From: Silene latifolia
Taxonomy: Eukaryota; Streptophyta; Magnoliopsida; Caryophyllales; Caryophyllaceae
Length of the DNA stretch: 64,000 nucleotides
NCBI RefSeq assembly: GCF_048544455.1
Contig: NC_133537.1
Location: forward strand, 307,929,738-307,993,737
Direction: 5' to 3'
A program made the translations under genes and the position numbers. This document shows positions 23,801-35,864 of this stretch, piece after piece (positions within the stretch are counted from its first letter, which is position 1; each line of letters opens with the position of its first letter). A model generated the notes under the pieces. It searched no databases and was not told where the DNA came from. It saw nothing but the letters and a program-made list of their open reading frames with translations.

Positions 23801-25460
23801 CCTATGAACAAGAGCCATTGAGTTCAGATATCTCTTTTTCATGTCCCGGGGTCCTCCCAAGAAAGACGGCGGCAAAATAACTCGCTTGCCAATGTTTGCC
23901 GCACGATGCTCACCTGCCCCAACAGTATCAAGAATTCCTTGGTATAACTCAGCCCTTATCGTTTCTTGATTGTTCCGAAAATAATCAAGGCGGGTGTTTT
24001 CGATCTTAACATACATGTCAACCACGTACTGCTGAAAACACCGTCCTGTCCTAAGCAGCATATTTCCGGGGTGGTTTTGCAATTTGTAACAATAATACCG
24101 GCGGCATGAAACGATTTTGGACTTGGGCCATATATTTGCACGGCACCTGTTGTTGACATGCATAAACAATTAGCTAATGCAGATGTCACTCTTATTACTA
24201 CTTACTGAAAATCTATTAACACGTAAGTAAGTTATACCGGTAAGGTTACATATGGTTTGATTCATCTTCTAACAGGCACTCGACGGTCTGGCTAAGTTCA
24301 GAAGGTACCCTGTTATGATCATTGGTCCCTTTCTGGGCTGCTTGTGGGTTTAACTTTTGAAGCCCTTGCACCCACCCACACTCTCCGTATGGGAAAAGTA
24401 ATGGGTACTGCAAAGGATCGTAGCATCCATAGTAATGCATTATTCGATGGGACTGGTTATCCTTCGCAGTCACAATTATGTGTGGGGTGTTAGATTCGCT
24501 AGATGACGAGTTATCTGTCCAAATAATAGCAACCTCATCAGACGTGGGTGCATTATACACCTGTTGGTCTAGGACAGTATTCCTGTGAATTCTTATTTGG
24601 GTATTTTCATTAATGGGTAGTTCTATTAGGGATCGAAAGAAACGTGCATAGGGATTGTTATGTGTAATTTGTATAAGGGTGTTAACGATATCCCCTCTGA
24701 CTTCTGGGAAGCATCCAATGCGATTTAACGCTTCATGTTGGCCATCATAGAAATATAGCTGCAAATACTTGGGTTTACAATTATCGGGAAGCAATTTAGG
24801 TACGTTATGATAGATTTGGCCATGAAGTTGAAAGACATAAATACCTTTCTGAGTGGATGCTATATAATCTCCACCAAATGAGCTAAAGACAAAGAGGTTG
24901 TTATACATTCTTGCGTATGTCCGGAAATGAACTGCATCCTCGTCAGGAGAAGTATATAGCTGTACTAAGGCAGGAGGGAATGCATTTGTAGGCAAGTGGA
25001 TTGTTCCATCAGCACAGCAGAATAATGGGGATTGATATGCAATCTTTAGAGCGTTGCATTTAGTACAAACTCGACCCTGTGGAAGTCTCAACTGGTCTGT
25101 AGGCAATGGTTGTGCAACGTGGGCTGCAGGTAAGCCTGTGCAAATAGTAGCTCCAAAGGAGTAAGTTTTACACTTTCTTATAACGATACATCAGTAACAT
25201 AAACAGCAGGATGGAAATGTTATTCACCTGTTTGTCGGCGGGCTCGGGTCCTCTTTTGCCTCTTGGGCCGCGGTCGTAGAGGCGTTTCAGGTACATTGCT
25301 GCATTTGACAGTGCATAGAGTAAAATATCTTACTTTTTAAGTTCCACCCATAAAGGATTGTACGCTGTAAACTATACCTTGTTCCTGAATGGTCGGCATT
25401 TACAAATGTCGCTCTAGACCGTTTCGCACGCCTAATCGGTGTAGGAGGTGTTACAGCCAT
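20805..25460 (-). pseudogene. Helitron Rep/helicase (RepHel)
   Basis: Four exons join in phase: 25460-25378, 25298-25228, 25135-24250 and 24146-20805. The N-terminal part has VCTKCNALKIAYQSPLFCC and YDPLQYPLLFPYGECGW, typical of Helitron N-termini. The HUH motif reads GLPHVHFLIIL, followed by the two-tyrosine region KYLYKYIYKGHD. The PIF1-like helicase (617 aa from 22658) has Walker A GPGGTGKT, Walker B LIIWDEASM, GGDFRQTLPI, and the C-terminal VNKCQGQTL and YVALSRV. Rep nicks and rejoins DNA while the helicase unwinds it. Breaks: a frameshift near 23620, just before the HUH motif, and in-frame stops at 22974-22976, 22803-22805 and 22680-22682, all explicable as C-to-T changes on one strand or the other. 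The helicase half is intact. Confidence 0.9.
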
Positions 25461-25523
25461 GGTACAGGCTGCCTGTGTGCTACGGCTTTGTGACAAGCTA
25501 CATCCTTGGGTCTGTAATAGCAT

Positions 25524-26468
25524 AAGTTAGGAAATGTAAGATTGTGAATTTATGTGTTACGAGGGGGGTTGGCTCAAATCACATTTTCAAACAACACCGT
25601 AAAACAGAGAAAGTTCGTTGGTAAACTGGTTAAGATTGGGAGATAGTACAAACCACGGTCTACTGATCACACCAAGTTCCAAATGCAAAAATGTGGTAAT
25701 TGTAACGAAGGATTACATGTTTACTAAATATCACATGGCAAATGGGCGCAACTATGCTGGCCTGTCACAGCCTGTTTTTTCAAACCATATACCCTAAAAA
25801 TAAGGCATATTTTATGTTAAACTAACAACGGCATTAAAGTATTTAGGGCTCTACTACTTTAAAAGAGGGTATTTTTCCTTTCATGTAGAAATTAATACCA
25901 CCTATTTAAAGCACAACACGTAATATATTAGAATTTGTGCTAAATATGCATTTGAGAATTACAATCTTCATTCACTCGGTTGTCCACTTCATATACTATC
26001 TGTGTTAATTCAACAATTAGATGTGGGTGTATCTCCTATTTGTATTATGTAATCATAAGTCTACTTATAGAAGTTTTGTTTTAGTAGGAGTAGGGGCTTC
26101 GATAAAACGGCTGGTAACCAGTTTCAGACTGTAAATATAAGCTGAAAGGATGTCCCAGACAGTTCCTTAGCCTTGCCAAATGCATCATTTTTTTGATAGG
26201 AAATGCAAACATAAAATTACAAATAAGAAGTAGTAGGGAACATAAACGTTCATCCCAAATACAGTACAAGCATACGGGAACATAAGTACAACTTATATAC
26301 ATAAACACTGTCTTAGTGTCAAAAGGTTACAAGATAATCCTATTTAGCAGGATTCCGAAATTTTAGGGTTGGTGCGGTTGTTAGCCTGCACATCAAACAC
26401 TTGGTGCCAAAATGGAACTTCAACCAAACGTTTGTCTTTATTAGCGAGATTTCTAGTAGACCATGTAC
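25524..26468. other. Gap without a recognised gene
   Basis: AT-rich spacer between Rep/helicase and the 3' end of the dsRBD-like gene. Nothing beyond short unsupported frames was seen. Confidence 0.5.
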
Positions 26469-27507
26469 TTACGCCTTTTTGAAACGGTCAAACATTGCCT
26501 CCACATCTTTTGAAACTCTAAAATAGCGGGGGGGGGGGGGCTTAGCTCGTGCAAGGCGCACATGTGCCTTATGCGTGCAAGTTGCACACAACTTTTGTTT
26601 TTTAGGTGGAGGTGGAGGGCCCTTGGGACGAGGGATCTGAAAGTCAGCAGCACGTGGGGTTGTGGCCCCTTCCTCAAGAAACAAGCATGATGGTTCAAAT
26701 TCCTGTTCTACGCCTGTGAGCCGTGCTTTTGTAGCAAGATAGGTTTCTCGCTCTAGGGCTGAGTCGAGGGCAATACGATTTGTGTCAGGAGTATCGTAGT
26801 TTGCATCTATAATCTCAAGGTTTAAAATTGGCATAATGTACTCAATTACCTTCTTGGCTACGTCGTATTTTGCGCACTCAGGAAAGTTGAAGCACTCACT
26901 CACTAAGTCCTTCTTTCCAGTTACCATTCCTGGAACGGACACAGTTATAAATGCAGTATACCTTTCCTTCCCATGCCTAAGAGTATGCAATGCCGTGCAG
27001 TGGATTGGGAATTTCTGGGTTAGAAGCTCCAATAGGGAAACATAATCAAGAGTAACAATCTTGGGGGTTCCTGATTTGGTCTCCGGGGGTTCCTCATTTA
27101 GTGGGGTGTTTCTATGGTCTTTTATAAGCTCTTCTAACTCTAGCCTTTTCAATCTGTACAGCCCACCCATCCTTTGCATCAGTTCTCTCCTGGTGTGGGT
27201 AAAATCCTTAACCGTAACATTGTACTTGGTCATGATATCACGAACAACCTGCATTGCTGCATGCTCACATGATTCTTCAGGGGTTAACGCTGGACCACCA
27301 GTGTATATTAAGGCTACTGGCGCACTTTCTGTGCGGAGTGAAAGGTAGATGCTATTACTGGTCCCATTAACATACTGATACTCAGGACTTGAGAATCTTA
27401 GACATTCGGCTATTTGCTCAATCAAGGGTTGGAAAGGTATTACTACTTGTGTAGGTGCAGTACCTAAACCCTGTAATTTGAGTATATCTTTTGTTAATAA
27501 GGGCTGT

Positions 27508-30229
27508 TGTAACGCCCCGTAATTTCGGACCGTTAATATATTTCGAAAATAATTTAGTAATCAAATAAAATTTGATATTAATGTATTTAAAGTAAAAATA
27601 ATTCAAAGAAATATAATTTTATTATATTTTGAGGTAAAGTATTTATTTTGATAGTTTCGAAATGTTTAAAAATAGTTTAAACCGTGTAAAAACCTTTTAT
27701 TTCGAAATAAGGACATATCGGAAAAAAATGACAACTCTATCGAAAATTGGGCAAACGATTTTGGAAATGGGTCGTATGAATACTCAATTTTCTTGTAATC
27801 TCGTGTTTAAGAACTTTGGTCTTGTCGGAATTTGCGTTTGACAAGCGGTTCTAATTATTATCGAAACGAGCTGAAACCGACTCGTAAAATCTCGACTCAA
27901 ACCCGCTCCTTCCTTTTTTCCTTTCCTTTCCCGCGGACACCTCCCCCTTCCCCTTCCTTTTTCTGATTTTTTTTTACCGACCACATCTCCTTCAACCTTC
28001 TAAACTATTCCAAAAGATAAAAACACCATTTTTCTTACCTTTCAAGCTAGTTTTCGCCATAATTTCTTCGTTTCTTGTCGGATTTTCACGAAATTTATAT
28101 TTCCGGAATCCTCTCGTCGAGATCTACCTCCTGGTATATTTTAATTTCAGTTTTATTGAAGTTGTTTTAAGACGATTTTGGCAAAATTTCGGTATTTATA
28201 CTTATTTATTGTGTTTTTATTGTTTATTTAGGTGAAGAATTGGAGGACGAGTTTGGGGACTCGTATATTGTCGAAGATAGCGGCTAGTTGCTTGTTAGGG
28301 TTTGGTTTTTAAGGTGATAATTGCTCATTTTCTAGCTTAAGGTAACATATTTCGAGCTACTCGACGAATAATCGTCACATTCTTTGATTTTTGTATGTTT
28401 TTGTGATTTTTGTTTGAGTAGTTAATTTTCACATGTTAAAATGGGTTGCATGCATGTCTAATACATGTCTTTTGATAGTTTAAGTTAACATGTTAGTATT
28501 GGGAACGATTAATTAATGTTCAGACGATGTTAAAATGAATAAAAACGGAAAAATGGAGGAGTAGGGATGGCAAAGAGCCCAGTGAGGCGGAGCCACGGCT
28601 GGCCCGGTCACCCGTTGCTTGTTTCGCGGTTTTTCATGCAATATTTGTCATTTCGGGTTCATTAATGATATGTTTAGTATAAGTTACACTTGAGTACACT
28701 TTGAATTGAATCACATGTTAGTAGTGAAAATTGTGTTAATAGTAAAAAGTATGCTTATTATGGTAGTTGCACATGTTAGTATAGGTTAGAAAATGAAATT
28801 GTAAAGATTAGGCTCAGAATGAATTATACAGCGATAATTGTAATGTTGGATGATTATGCCGAAAACTGAGCCTTGGTCCCTTTGACTGATTCGATGTCGA
28901 TCAATTGTGTGATGATTGGTCACCGCAATTTAACCCGCACTGTCGCGTAGGTGGGGTTGCGGGTAAAAATTCGGTTGGATGAAATTTTATATGAATTGGA
29001 TAATCGGCCTTTTTCTTGTTTTGGGCCATTTATCAAGTTTTTAAGTTCACATGTATAGTTGGTTGAATTTAATAGCTTCTTATATTGTAGAAACGGCCCT
29101 AGATTCCCTGAAGCCTTTAATATTGTTAATATTGCTAGAAATGGTATTGGTATTAAATACTTTCTTGCAGGTTGTTGTGTTTGTCATAGATAGGTCTTTA
29201 TAGTCTCTGACGAGTATATGTTCACTGCTTAATAGCCTTTGTGTTCCTGACTAGTGGATTTATATCCAAGTTGGGGCATGACCTCGTTACTTGTTTTGAT
29301 AGTAAGTGGTCAGCTTAAGTACTAGCCAACCCTTTGGTGGACTCCTTAGGGTACTCAATTTGTTTTAGAAAAATTGTGGGTCTTGGGTGCGGTGGTGTGT
29401 ATCCGCATGTCTAGGTCTGCGCAGATTTTAGGCTAGGGTTGTGTTGTGTCTTGGCCATGTTTTATTAATATTAACCGCTGAGCCAAGATACCGGTTCGAT
29501 TACCTTCCCTACCTCGTGGTATAGACTCGAGTTACAGAGTGACTATTGACCGTGCTAAGAACTTATGCGTGTCTTTGATATATTGCCCTTTCTTGTATGG
29601 TGACTTTATGAATTGTAATAGGTGAGATGTAAGTCGGTTACAATTGATAAAGTTTGGGTTACTGCTTGTTAAATGTTTCACATGATAGTTTAATTGGTCA
29701 GTTTAGGGCTCATAAGTTAGTATACTTGATAATTAAATGATTTATCATGTGGTTTACATGTTCCATTACATGTTACATTAAAAATGACGTTTCGTGGCTG
29801 GGAGGACTCGAAGTTACTCCCCACTGAATTGTGGCTTTCGTGTTTGTATAAAATGCGATTGACAGGTTGATGACGCTTAGTTAGGGTGCACAGACGAGCT
29901 AGTGAGCAAGGAACCTTGGACCTAGTTTGGCTTTCTTTTGTAGAAACCTTTTATCTTTTGGTTATGTATATATTTGGAAGGGACATATGTCTCCCTCTTT
30001 TATTCTGGTTTGTATCTCTATATTTTCTTATCTTTAGCATAGTTATGTAAATTAGTTCTTAGCATTTTCAGGTTTTGGCATCCTCCCCTTGGAAATGTTT
30101 GTGAATGATTTAGAAAAGTTTTAAAAATTACAGGTTTTTGTCTGGTTGAACCATTTACAAACATATCCTGTCAGTTTTTCCATAGAATTTACGGGTTTTT
30201 TTTTTATCGCTAAAGTTAAGGGTGTTATA
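27508..30229 (+). mobile_element. Solo LTR (2722 bp) with 5-bp target duplication
   Basis: Starts TGTAACGCCCCG and ends GGGTGTTATA. It is flanked by GCTGT at 27503-27507 and 30230-30234, a perfect 5-bp duplication. The end would pair with the start if the last two bases were CA rather than TA, so a C-to-T change is likely. There is no internal coding region, primer-binding site or second LTR, which fits an LTR left by unequal recombination. It contains a TATAAAA at 29847-29853 and GAGGACTCG followed by CTCCCCACTGA near 29803, which recall LTRs of plant chromovirus (Tekay-like) gypsy elements. The lineage is uncertain. Confidence 0.85.
29847..29853 (+). promoter_or_regulatory. TATA box of the solo LTR
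   Basis: TATAAAA about 380 bp before the LTR 3' end, on the LTR sense strand. A position typical of an LTR promoter; activity not known. Confidence 0.45.
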
Positions 30230-31212
30230 GCTGTTGCCAATGTTGTTAAAACAACAGCCTTTCTACCTATTGGGAGAAGGAATATGCAGGCTGTTTTTTT
30301 GAAGTAACTTACCCAAAGCATGCGATGAGTGGATCTAAGGTTATTGCAAGCGTGTTACCGTTCATGGGGTTCAAGTTAAACAAGCAGGTCCAAATTTAAG
30401 AGTTTAGATTTAGGGTTTACGCATATATTTTTAGAACATTTTTTCTATATGCGAGTTATTTTACAATACAACACATCAGTTGGTTTCTGCACGTTTCAAT
30501 GCATGTGACACACTATCAAACGCAAGCAATTACTATGTTACTAAACTAAAGTTAGACCTACTTTAAAATTATTAAAATCTTAAAATGAATATATTTCTAA
30601 GTGTGTCTAATCGTGTTGTCTATCTTTGCTACTTAAATTTATCCTCATAAACTATAAATTCAGAATTTGATTAATCAGTTGAACTCTCACACACATACAT
30701 ATAAAATTATGGTACATAACAGATCATTTCACGTATGCCAACAAAACTGCAAATTCTTTGAAACTAAATTTAAATGTCCAAAGTTACCCACATCAAAGCA
30801 CATTATTCCTTGTTTGCCTTGGTCATTTCATATAGTTTATTTCATTTAGCCTGCACTATGAATAGCAAGACACAAACAGTAACATGCGCATAATGCTATC
30901 ACCAAGCAGTAAGGATGCACATTATTACAGAAACAGGCAGGGAAAATGAAAATCATAACATAACCAAAATGGTCTATAGGAGCGCAAAAAAATACCATTC
31001 AAAGTTAACCTATAGAATGCATTTGCTACTAATGAATACGTACAAACGTTAGAAATCTAGATGTAATAACATGTGCAGAATTTACCTTTGTTAAGCCTGA
31101 CGGAGACGGTGGTCTATGTTCTGATGCATTACCCATGGTACTCTCTATTGGGTTAGTTTGACTTATAGTTTTCCCTTAGTGTTTAGTCACTAAGGTTCTA
31201 GTACTTTAACAA

Positions 31213-31213
<1 letters not shown>

Positions 31214-31281
<68 letters not shown>
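31214..31281. repeat. (TA)n microsatellite
   Basis: Thirty-four TA units, about 80 bp upstream of the putative ATG of the dsRBD-like gene. No transposon end was recognised beside it. Confidence 0.97.
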
Positions 31282-31282
<1 letters not shown>

Positions 31283-31996
31283 CACATGAACACATTGGTT
31301 GTTTCTAAGTAAATTTTATAAATATACTACTGAAGCAAGTACAATTGCGACTCTCAAGTTAATCGGTTTATAACAATTGCTTTATACGGACAACCAATGT
31401 TCAATAGATACTTTTAGATCAGTTCAGTTCGGGTCTAGGCTAAATGCGTGGTTAGTGGTAATAAAGTATCTACTTAATCTTGAGTTACTATCTGTTTACT
31501 TCCCTTTTGTGTGCGTATGTGTGTGTGTTTTTAAAATTTCCTTCCCCTTTTTTTTGTGTTTCTTTATTTTTGGTTTAGGGTTGTTGTTTACCTTTTTAGA
31601 CCTTAACATATGGAACTCGAGCTTTTAATCGTTATTCATTACTAACAAGCGTTTCATAAAGGAAGTACCCGAATTGAAACAGTAACGCCGTCCTTGTTGC
31701 AATTGAGAAGACCGAATCATTTTATGGCAATGACATTTACCTTTTTGTGTGCCTCTCTTTATTGTTTTATTTTTTTTGTGCTTGTTTTTATTTGTGTGAT
31801 TATCCTATTCCTTTTTTTTGTAATGAAATGTGGCATTAAGAGCGTTATGTTAAATCTCTTTATTTAGCGTTCATAGCAATTACAAGCATCCCATTTGTGT
31901 TAATGTATGTAATTATATATACAATCTAAGCAAATCATGTTTGTGCATTTTCGCCTTCATTTCACTGTAAAGTGTCCATGAAGTGGTTTATCTTTG
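31282..31996. other. Insertion-site flank of the Tat-like element, left
   Basis: AT-rich, T-rich sequence continuing beyond the element at 41924. I see no gene in the rejoined flank. Confidence 0.5.
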
Positions 31997-32001
31997 GCTC
32001 C
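31997..32001. repeat. Target-site duplication GCTCC (left)
   Basis: GCTCC immediately before the LTR start. The matching copy is at 41919-41923. Confidence 0.9.
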
Positions 32002-32648
32002 TGTTTTGTGTGGATTTTGCGCGAGGCGAAATCAGGTCAGGGTAGAGTTGTGTAAGGTTAACTAGCTCTAGATAGTCTGTTGGTTAGGTCGTCAGGGTAC
32101 AATAATAAGCTGTAAATGAAATAACAACAACAATAATAAGACAAGTAATTTTGTACGTGGAAAACCCTTGAATGGGAAAAAACCACGGGCACCAAGCCAG
32201 GAGAGGATTTCATTATGTAATTTGGGAGAATAATTATATGATTATAACAATGCTTATTTCTCTCTATGTATTGCGTATGCTTCTTCTTGTGTGTGAATGA
32301 GATGCTTCCAATATCTTCAAAGTATTCTTTATATAGACTTCTTCCTTGAACGGCTGCTTGATACGGTATTAAATGCAGATTATTCTCCATTATTACCAGT
32401 AATAATTGCTAATTATTCCTCCCTTAATTACTGCATTTACTGCGTAATCTTCATACTTAATGCTGCGTATATAATTCCTTTATAATACGCGTATATGGTC
32501 TAATAATGTCTTGATATTTTGACCGTTGTCCTCTCCATGGCCTGGCGCCTATCTTCATGTGCCCTGATAGCCTGGCACCCTGACAGCCTGACAGTCGGGT
32601 TTAGATGAGATACTGACCAGGAAGGTCTGCGGATTTCCAAGCCTAACA
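32002..32648 (-). repeat. 3' LTR of the Tat-like element
   Basis: Pairs with 41272-41918 at equal length. Most of it differs by scattered single bases, but the last ~90 bp on the + strand (from about 32505) are clearly more diverged. Minus-strand TATATAAA at 32328-32335. Confidence 0.93.
32328..32335 (-). promoter_or_regulatory. TATA box in the 3' LTR
   Basis: TATATAAA on the element's sense (minus) strand; the same box lies in the 5' LTR at 41598-41605. Confidence 0.55.
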
Positions 32649-32666
32649 ATTGCCCCTTATCTCCTT
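32649..32666 (-). other. Polypurine tract of the Tat-like element
   Basis: On the minus strand the purine-rich AAGGAGATAAGGGGCAAT lies directly before the 3' LTR, where plus-strand DNA synthesis would be primed. Confidence 0.7.
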
Positions 32667-32858
32667 ATTTGCAGTGTGCCAGGACGAAAAAATGAGGAGA
32701 TAACTTTATTTTTAGGAAGATTACCCAACGGTTAAGTTTTGCCTAGTCAGTTCCCTGTAACGGCTATTTTACTGCAGTTGATGATGCGTGTGATATTTAC
32801 TGCAACTTCCTTAATGATTATCCACTTCCTTTGCGGCTGAAACCCTAATCTTCTTCAT

Positions 32859-32866
32859 TATAAATA
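32859..32866 (+). promoter_or_regulatory. TATA box of the antisense gene
   Basis: TATAAATA on +, 134 bp before the ATG at 33000, followed by a CT-rich leader typical of plant 5' untranslated regions. It would drive transcription against the retrotransposon. Confidence 0.6.
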
Positions 32867-32999
32867 CCTGCGTGCTTCATTAAGTTGAACTCACCAAAGC
32901 AATTTCTTCTTATTTTCTCTCTTTAATAATCTTTCTCTTCAGTTCTCTTAATTTCCAACTTCTTCAATCTTTAATCAATTCTTCACAATCTTTTAAATA

Positions 33000-34203
33000 A
33001 TGGCTGCAAAGAAGAAGTCTACCAGGGCAGCGGTTCCTACAACTCCTCCTCCTCAGAATCCCGAGGAAACTTCTTCTGAAACTTTGCCTACTTCTTCTGC
33101 TGCTCCATCTCCCACGGTCAATATGCCGAGTGATTCTCCATTGGAGATGATCTCAATATTCCATGATGATTTTCAATTCAAGCCTACGAAGGCTTTAAAT
33201 GAGGACCAGTCTCCTGCAAACCGTTTGAAGCCTGAGTTTGAGAAGATTTTGAAGGATAAGAGGATCATCCTGCGATCTTTCAAGTCTGGATCCCCGAGAA
33301 TTCTCCCATCGGGAGTGGGCTTATCCTGGTTGGTTCTGTATTCATGACTGGGCTTTCAGGGCAGGCTGTAAGCTTCCTTTTTCTCCTTTTATGGTTGAGG
33401 TTATTAAGGAGATTGGTGTTCCATCTTATCAGTTAATGCCAATGGTGTGGAAGGTTGTATGTTCCATTGAGAATCTCCGTAAAAAACACAATATTTCTTT
33501 TTCTCTTGACGACTTGAAGACTTGTTATGCTGTTAAAACAAACAGTCTTGGCCGTATCAGTTTTAAGGTCAGGGCGTCTACTACTCCTCTTCTGAGTAAC
33601 TTGGACAACGGCCATGATAAAGGCTGGGCTGCTAGGTACATGTTTGTCAGGACCAATTCTGTGGGTCCTGACTTGGCGTATTTAAATCATGAGGCCTGCG
33701 TTGCTGGTGAGTCTTTTGGTTTCTTTCTTTGTCCTGCATGTTTTATTTGTTAGTGAAAAATAAAATGAAAATTATAATAAGTCATACCTCTTATGTGTGC
33801 AGTTGATGACTGGGTTACTGAAACTGAGTATCCCACTCCCAATGTTTCTGCTTTCCTCGCTATTCCTCCTTTAGGGAGGTCCTGGCCTCTCTGTTGTGGG
33901 GTTGGTCACCTTCCTCGTTGTTTTAAGGCTGATGGTGCTGCCAGGGCGGCTAAACCTTCACGGACTGCTAGTGCTACTATCTCAGGCAGTAAGTCTTATC
34001 TTAGTCTTTCTTTTCTTTTTACTTTAGATTCCTGATATTGTTTGTTTTATATTGCTAATATATTATTTCGTGTTGCAGCCACCAGGTCATCTATTCACCT
34101 TGCCATGTTTGGTATGGCTGACCTTTCAGCCAGGCTGGCTAAGATTAAGGAGGAAGGTTCCCGGGAAGCGGGGATCCGAGCTGTTATTGACTTGACCGAA
34201 TAA
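33000..34203 (+). pseudogene. Spliced antisense gene inside the Tat-like element ('putative gypsy-type transposon' domain)
   Basis: Reads opposite to gag-pol. Exons are 33000-33706, 33803-33988 and 34079-34203 (TAA), with in-phase GT-AG introns. The Ser/Pro-rich N-terminus (MAAKKKSTRAAVPTT) is followed by WFCIHDWAFRAGCKLPFSPF, then MVEVIKEIGVPSYQLMPMVW and a Leu-rich stretch. This matches the pattern of the Pfam family called putative gypsy type transposon (Transposase_28), seen next to Tat-lineage elements. A one-base frame break lies near 33295. After the TAA the same frame stays mostly open (34204-34340), so TAA may be a mutated CAA. Extra antisense ORFs between integrase and 3' LTR are known in Tat elements. 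Function unknown. Confidence 0.7.
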
Positions 34204-35860
34204 ATTGATCGATCCGCCAAGGTCTCTAATGTACTGTTGCCCCCTGAAACAGTTTGAAGCCCAAAAAGGAAAATTGAAGATGTTGATGTTTACGCCTTGG
34301 TCGGAAGTGAGAGCAGGGTGGACAATATGGAGGTGCTAGGGTGAAGATCGGGGACTACGCTGCTTCTAAATCGGGATGTCATGCTCACCCTTGACCCCGT
34401 TGAGGCGCTACTCGGGCGGTTGCTTGATGGATCATTCGATCGACCTCTGGGGCGCTTGGCCTTATTTAAGTAAGGGAGGTAGGTTGGAACAATTTCTATG
34501 TGTGTTTTATTTTGGTAGTTTTCTATTATTAGAGTAAGTTACTCATTCTTTTCTCTCTATTTTTGATCGTGGTCTTGCGACTGTCTCCATAATGCCTATC
34601 AGGCTACTTCTTTGGTAGCTGAATTGATCCGATGAGATCAGATTATGATAGGCTAAAGTCCGATTTGGATTTTGCACGAGCCGACGGGCCGCTAAAGTCG
34701 CCGACTTGACAAGGGTGCAGTGAGAGGGATCTTTGCTAAGACCGAGGCGATTTCGAGCAAGCGATCGTTGTAGGAGGCCTTGGACAGAAATGAGGAGCTC
34801 ACCCAAGAGAGGGATGACTTGGAGTTCAAGGTGGATGATGCTTCCCTCTACTTCTATATCAAGGAAGGCGGCTGCTATGTCGAGCCTGTCGAGGCTAGGC
34901 GAAGTGGAACCCGAGGTGAGATGGCTTTTTCGCTTCAAAGTATCCCGACCTTCATAATATGGAGAATGAACAGGAGGTTGACTCTCCGGGGGAGCGGGGA
35001 TGTTGACGCGATCCGGCTAAGAGTGGGGAGCAGTTCTTGATCGCTCTCTGTTTCTAAGGAGAAGCGTAATTTATTTTTTCGATTTGGTATTTTGGCCCAT
35101 CCGGGGGGATGTCCCTGGACAAACAATATTTTTCTTTTCTGTGTTGGGTCGGGAGGCTATCCTGTCTTTTATGAATATTTTGGCATCTTTGCCCCAAGGG
35201 GTAAAGGTTTTTATTAATATAGGCATAATGGCCTTCTTTTGGCTTATTCTGCTTTTGATATTCCTTGGTGAGTTTCATCTGTTGGGCTGTCAAACATTCC
35301 ATTTGAATAACCTGCACATTATTTTCGTTTTATTTTGTTATTCATGAGTAATTCAACCAAGTATAGTTTTTTTGCTATAATGGTTGAAGGGGTGGGAAAA
35401 AACCGGCTGTCGGGAGGGCTTATGTCCCTGCCTAGTGGAGGGCTTGGTATTCGGCCTATCGAGAGGGCATTTTAAACTAAGTGTTTGGGAGAGAACACCC
35501 TTACACTGTCTTCTTGCTGCGCCCACGGTTGTAATCCGTGGTAGTAAACCTAGTCGGATCGTGCAATTATTTCATGCACGATTGGTCCCGACTCTTTCAT
35601 CGTATCCGGTGGCGGTTACCAACTCGTCAGGCACAGTTAAGTGCAAAATTTTTGTTTCAGGAATGTATAGTAGAGTAGCCCTCAATCCTGAAAATTTATG
35701 CATATAATCTTTTATCATGTATAATTGTTCAGGATTCAAAAAGTCAATAGATGGGTTAGTTGAACAAATATAAAATACAGACAAGGCATGTAAAACATGT
35801 AGTTCATCATATAGCACGTTAGGTTGAGTAGTGATTGAATTTATACCTGATTGTTTCCTG
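34204..35860 (+). other. Decayed 3' part of the antisense gene and spacer
   Basis: Contains remnants likely belonging to the antisense gene, such as RNEELTQERDDLEFKVDDA near 34780 (charged, coiled-coil-like), broken by several frame changes. From about 35050 to 35860 I see only spacer before the integrase end. Confidence 0.45.
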
Positions 35861-35864
35861 ATCT

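Larger units (their letters stand above)
15449..25460 (-). mobile_element. Helitron, coding core (ends not located)
   Basis: Defined by the RPA-like and Rep/helicase genes in the same orientation. Helitrons move by rolling-circle replication, begin with TC, end with CTRR after a hairpin, and leave no target duplication. I could not fix either terminus, so the coordinates cover only the genes. Confidence 0.75.
26469..31136 (-). pseudogene. Unidentified multi-exon gene with two dsRBD-like segments, split by a solo LTR
   Basis: A candidate first exon at 31136-31086 (MGNASEHRPPSPSGLTK) ends at GTAAAT. Another ends at 30313 with GTAAGT (..LDPLIACFG). A third continues as KAVVLTTLATA into the solo LTR. 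After the LTR an open frame of over 330 residues runs to 26469. It contains two segments with the alpha-beta-beta-beta-alpha outline of double-stranded-RNA-binding domains, about residues 15-65 (YLSLRTES..YTGGPALTPEESCEHAAMQVV) and 125-195 (LLELLTQKFPIHCTAL..). It ends with a Pro-rich basic tail and a CATC motif. A 13-C run (26528-26540) lies in the tail. The frame across the LTR site does not continue simply. It could be a Helitron-captured or a host gene. Function unknown. Confidence 0.45.

Noticed and set aside
32058-32390. 110-aa frames in both LTRs (also 41328-41660)
   Set aside because: Present only because the LTR is duplicated; no domain, and it overlaps the TATA region.
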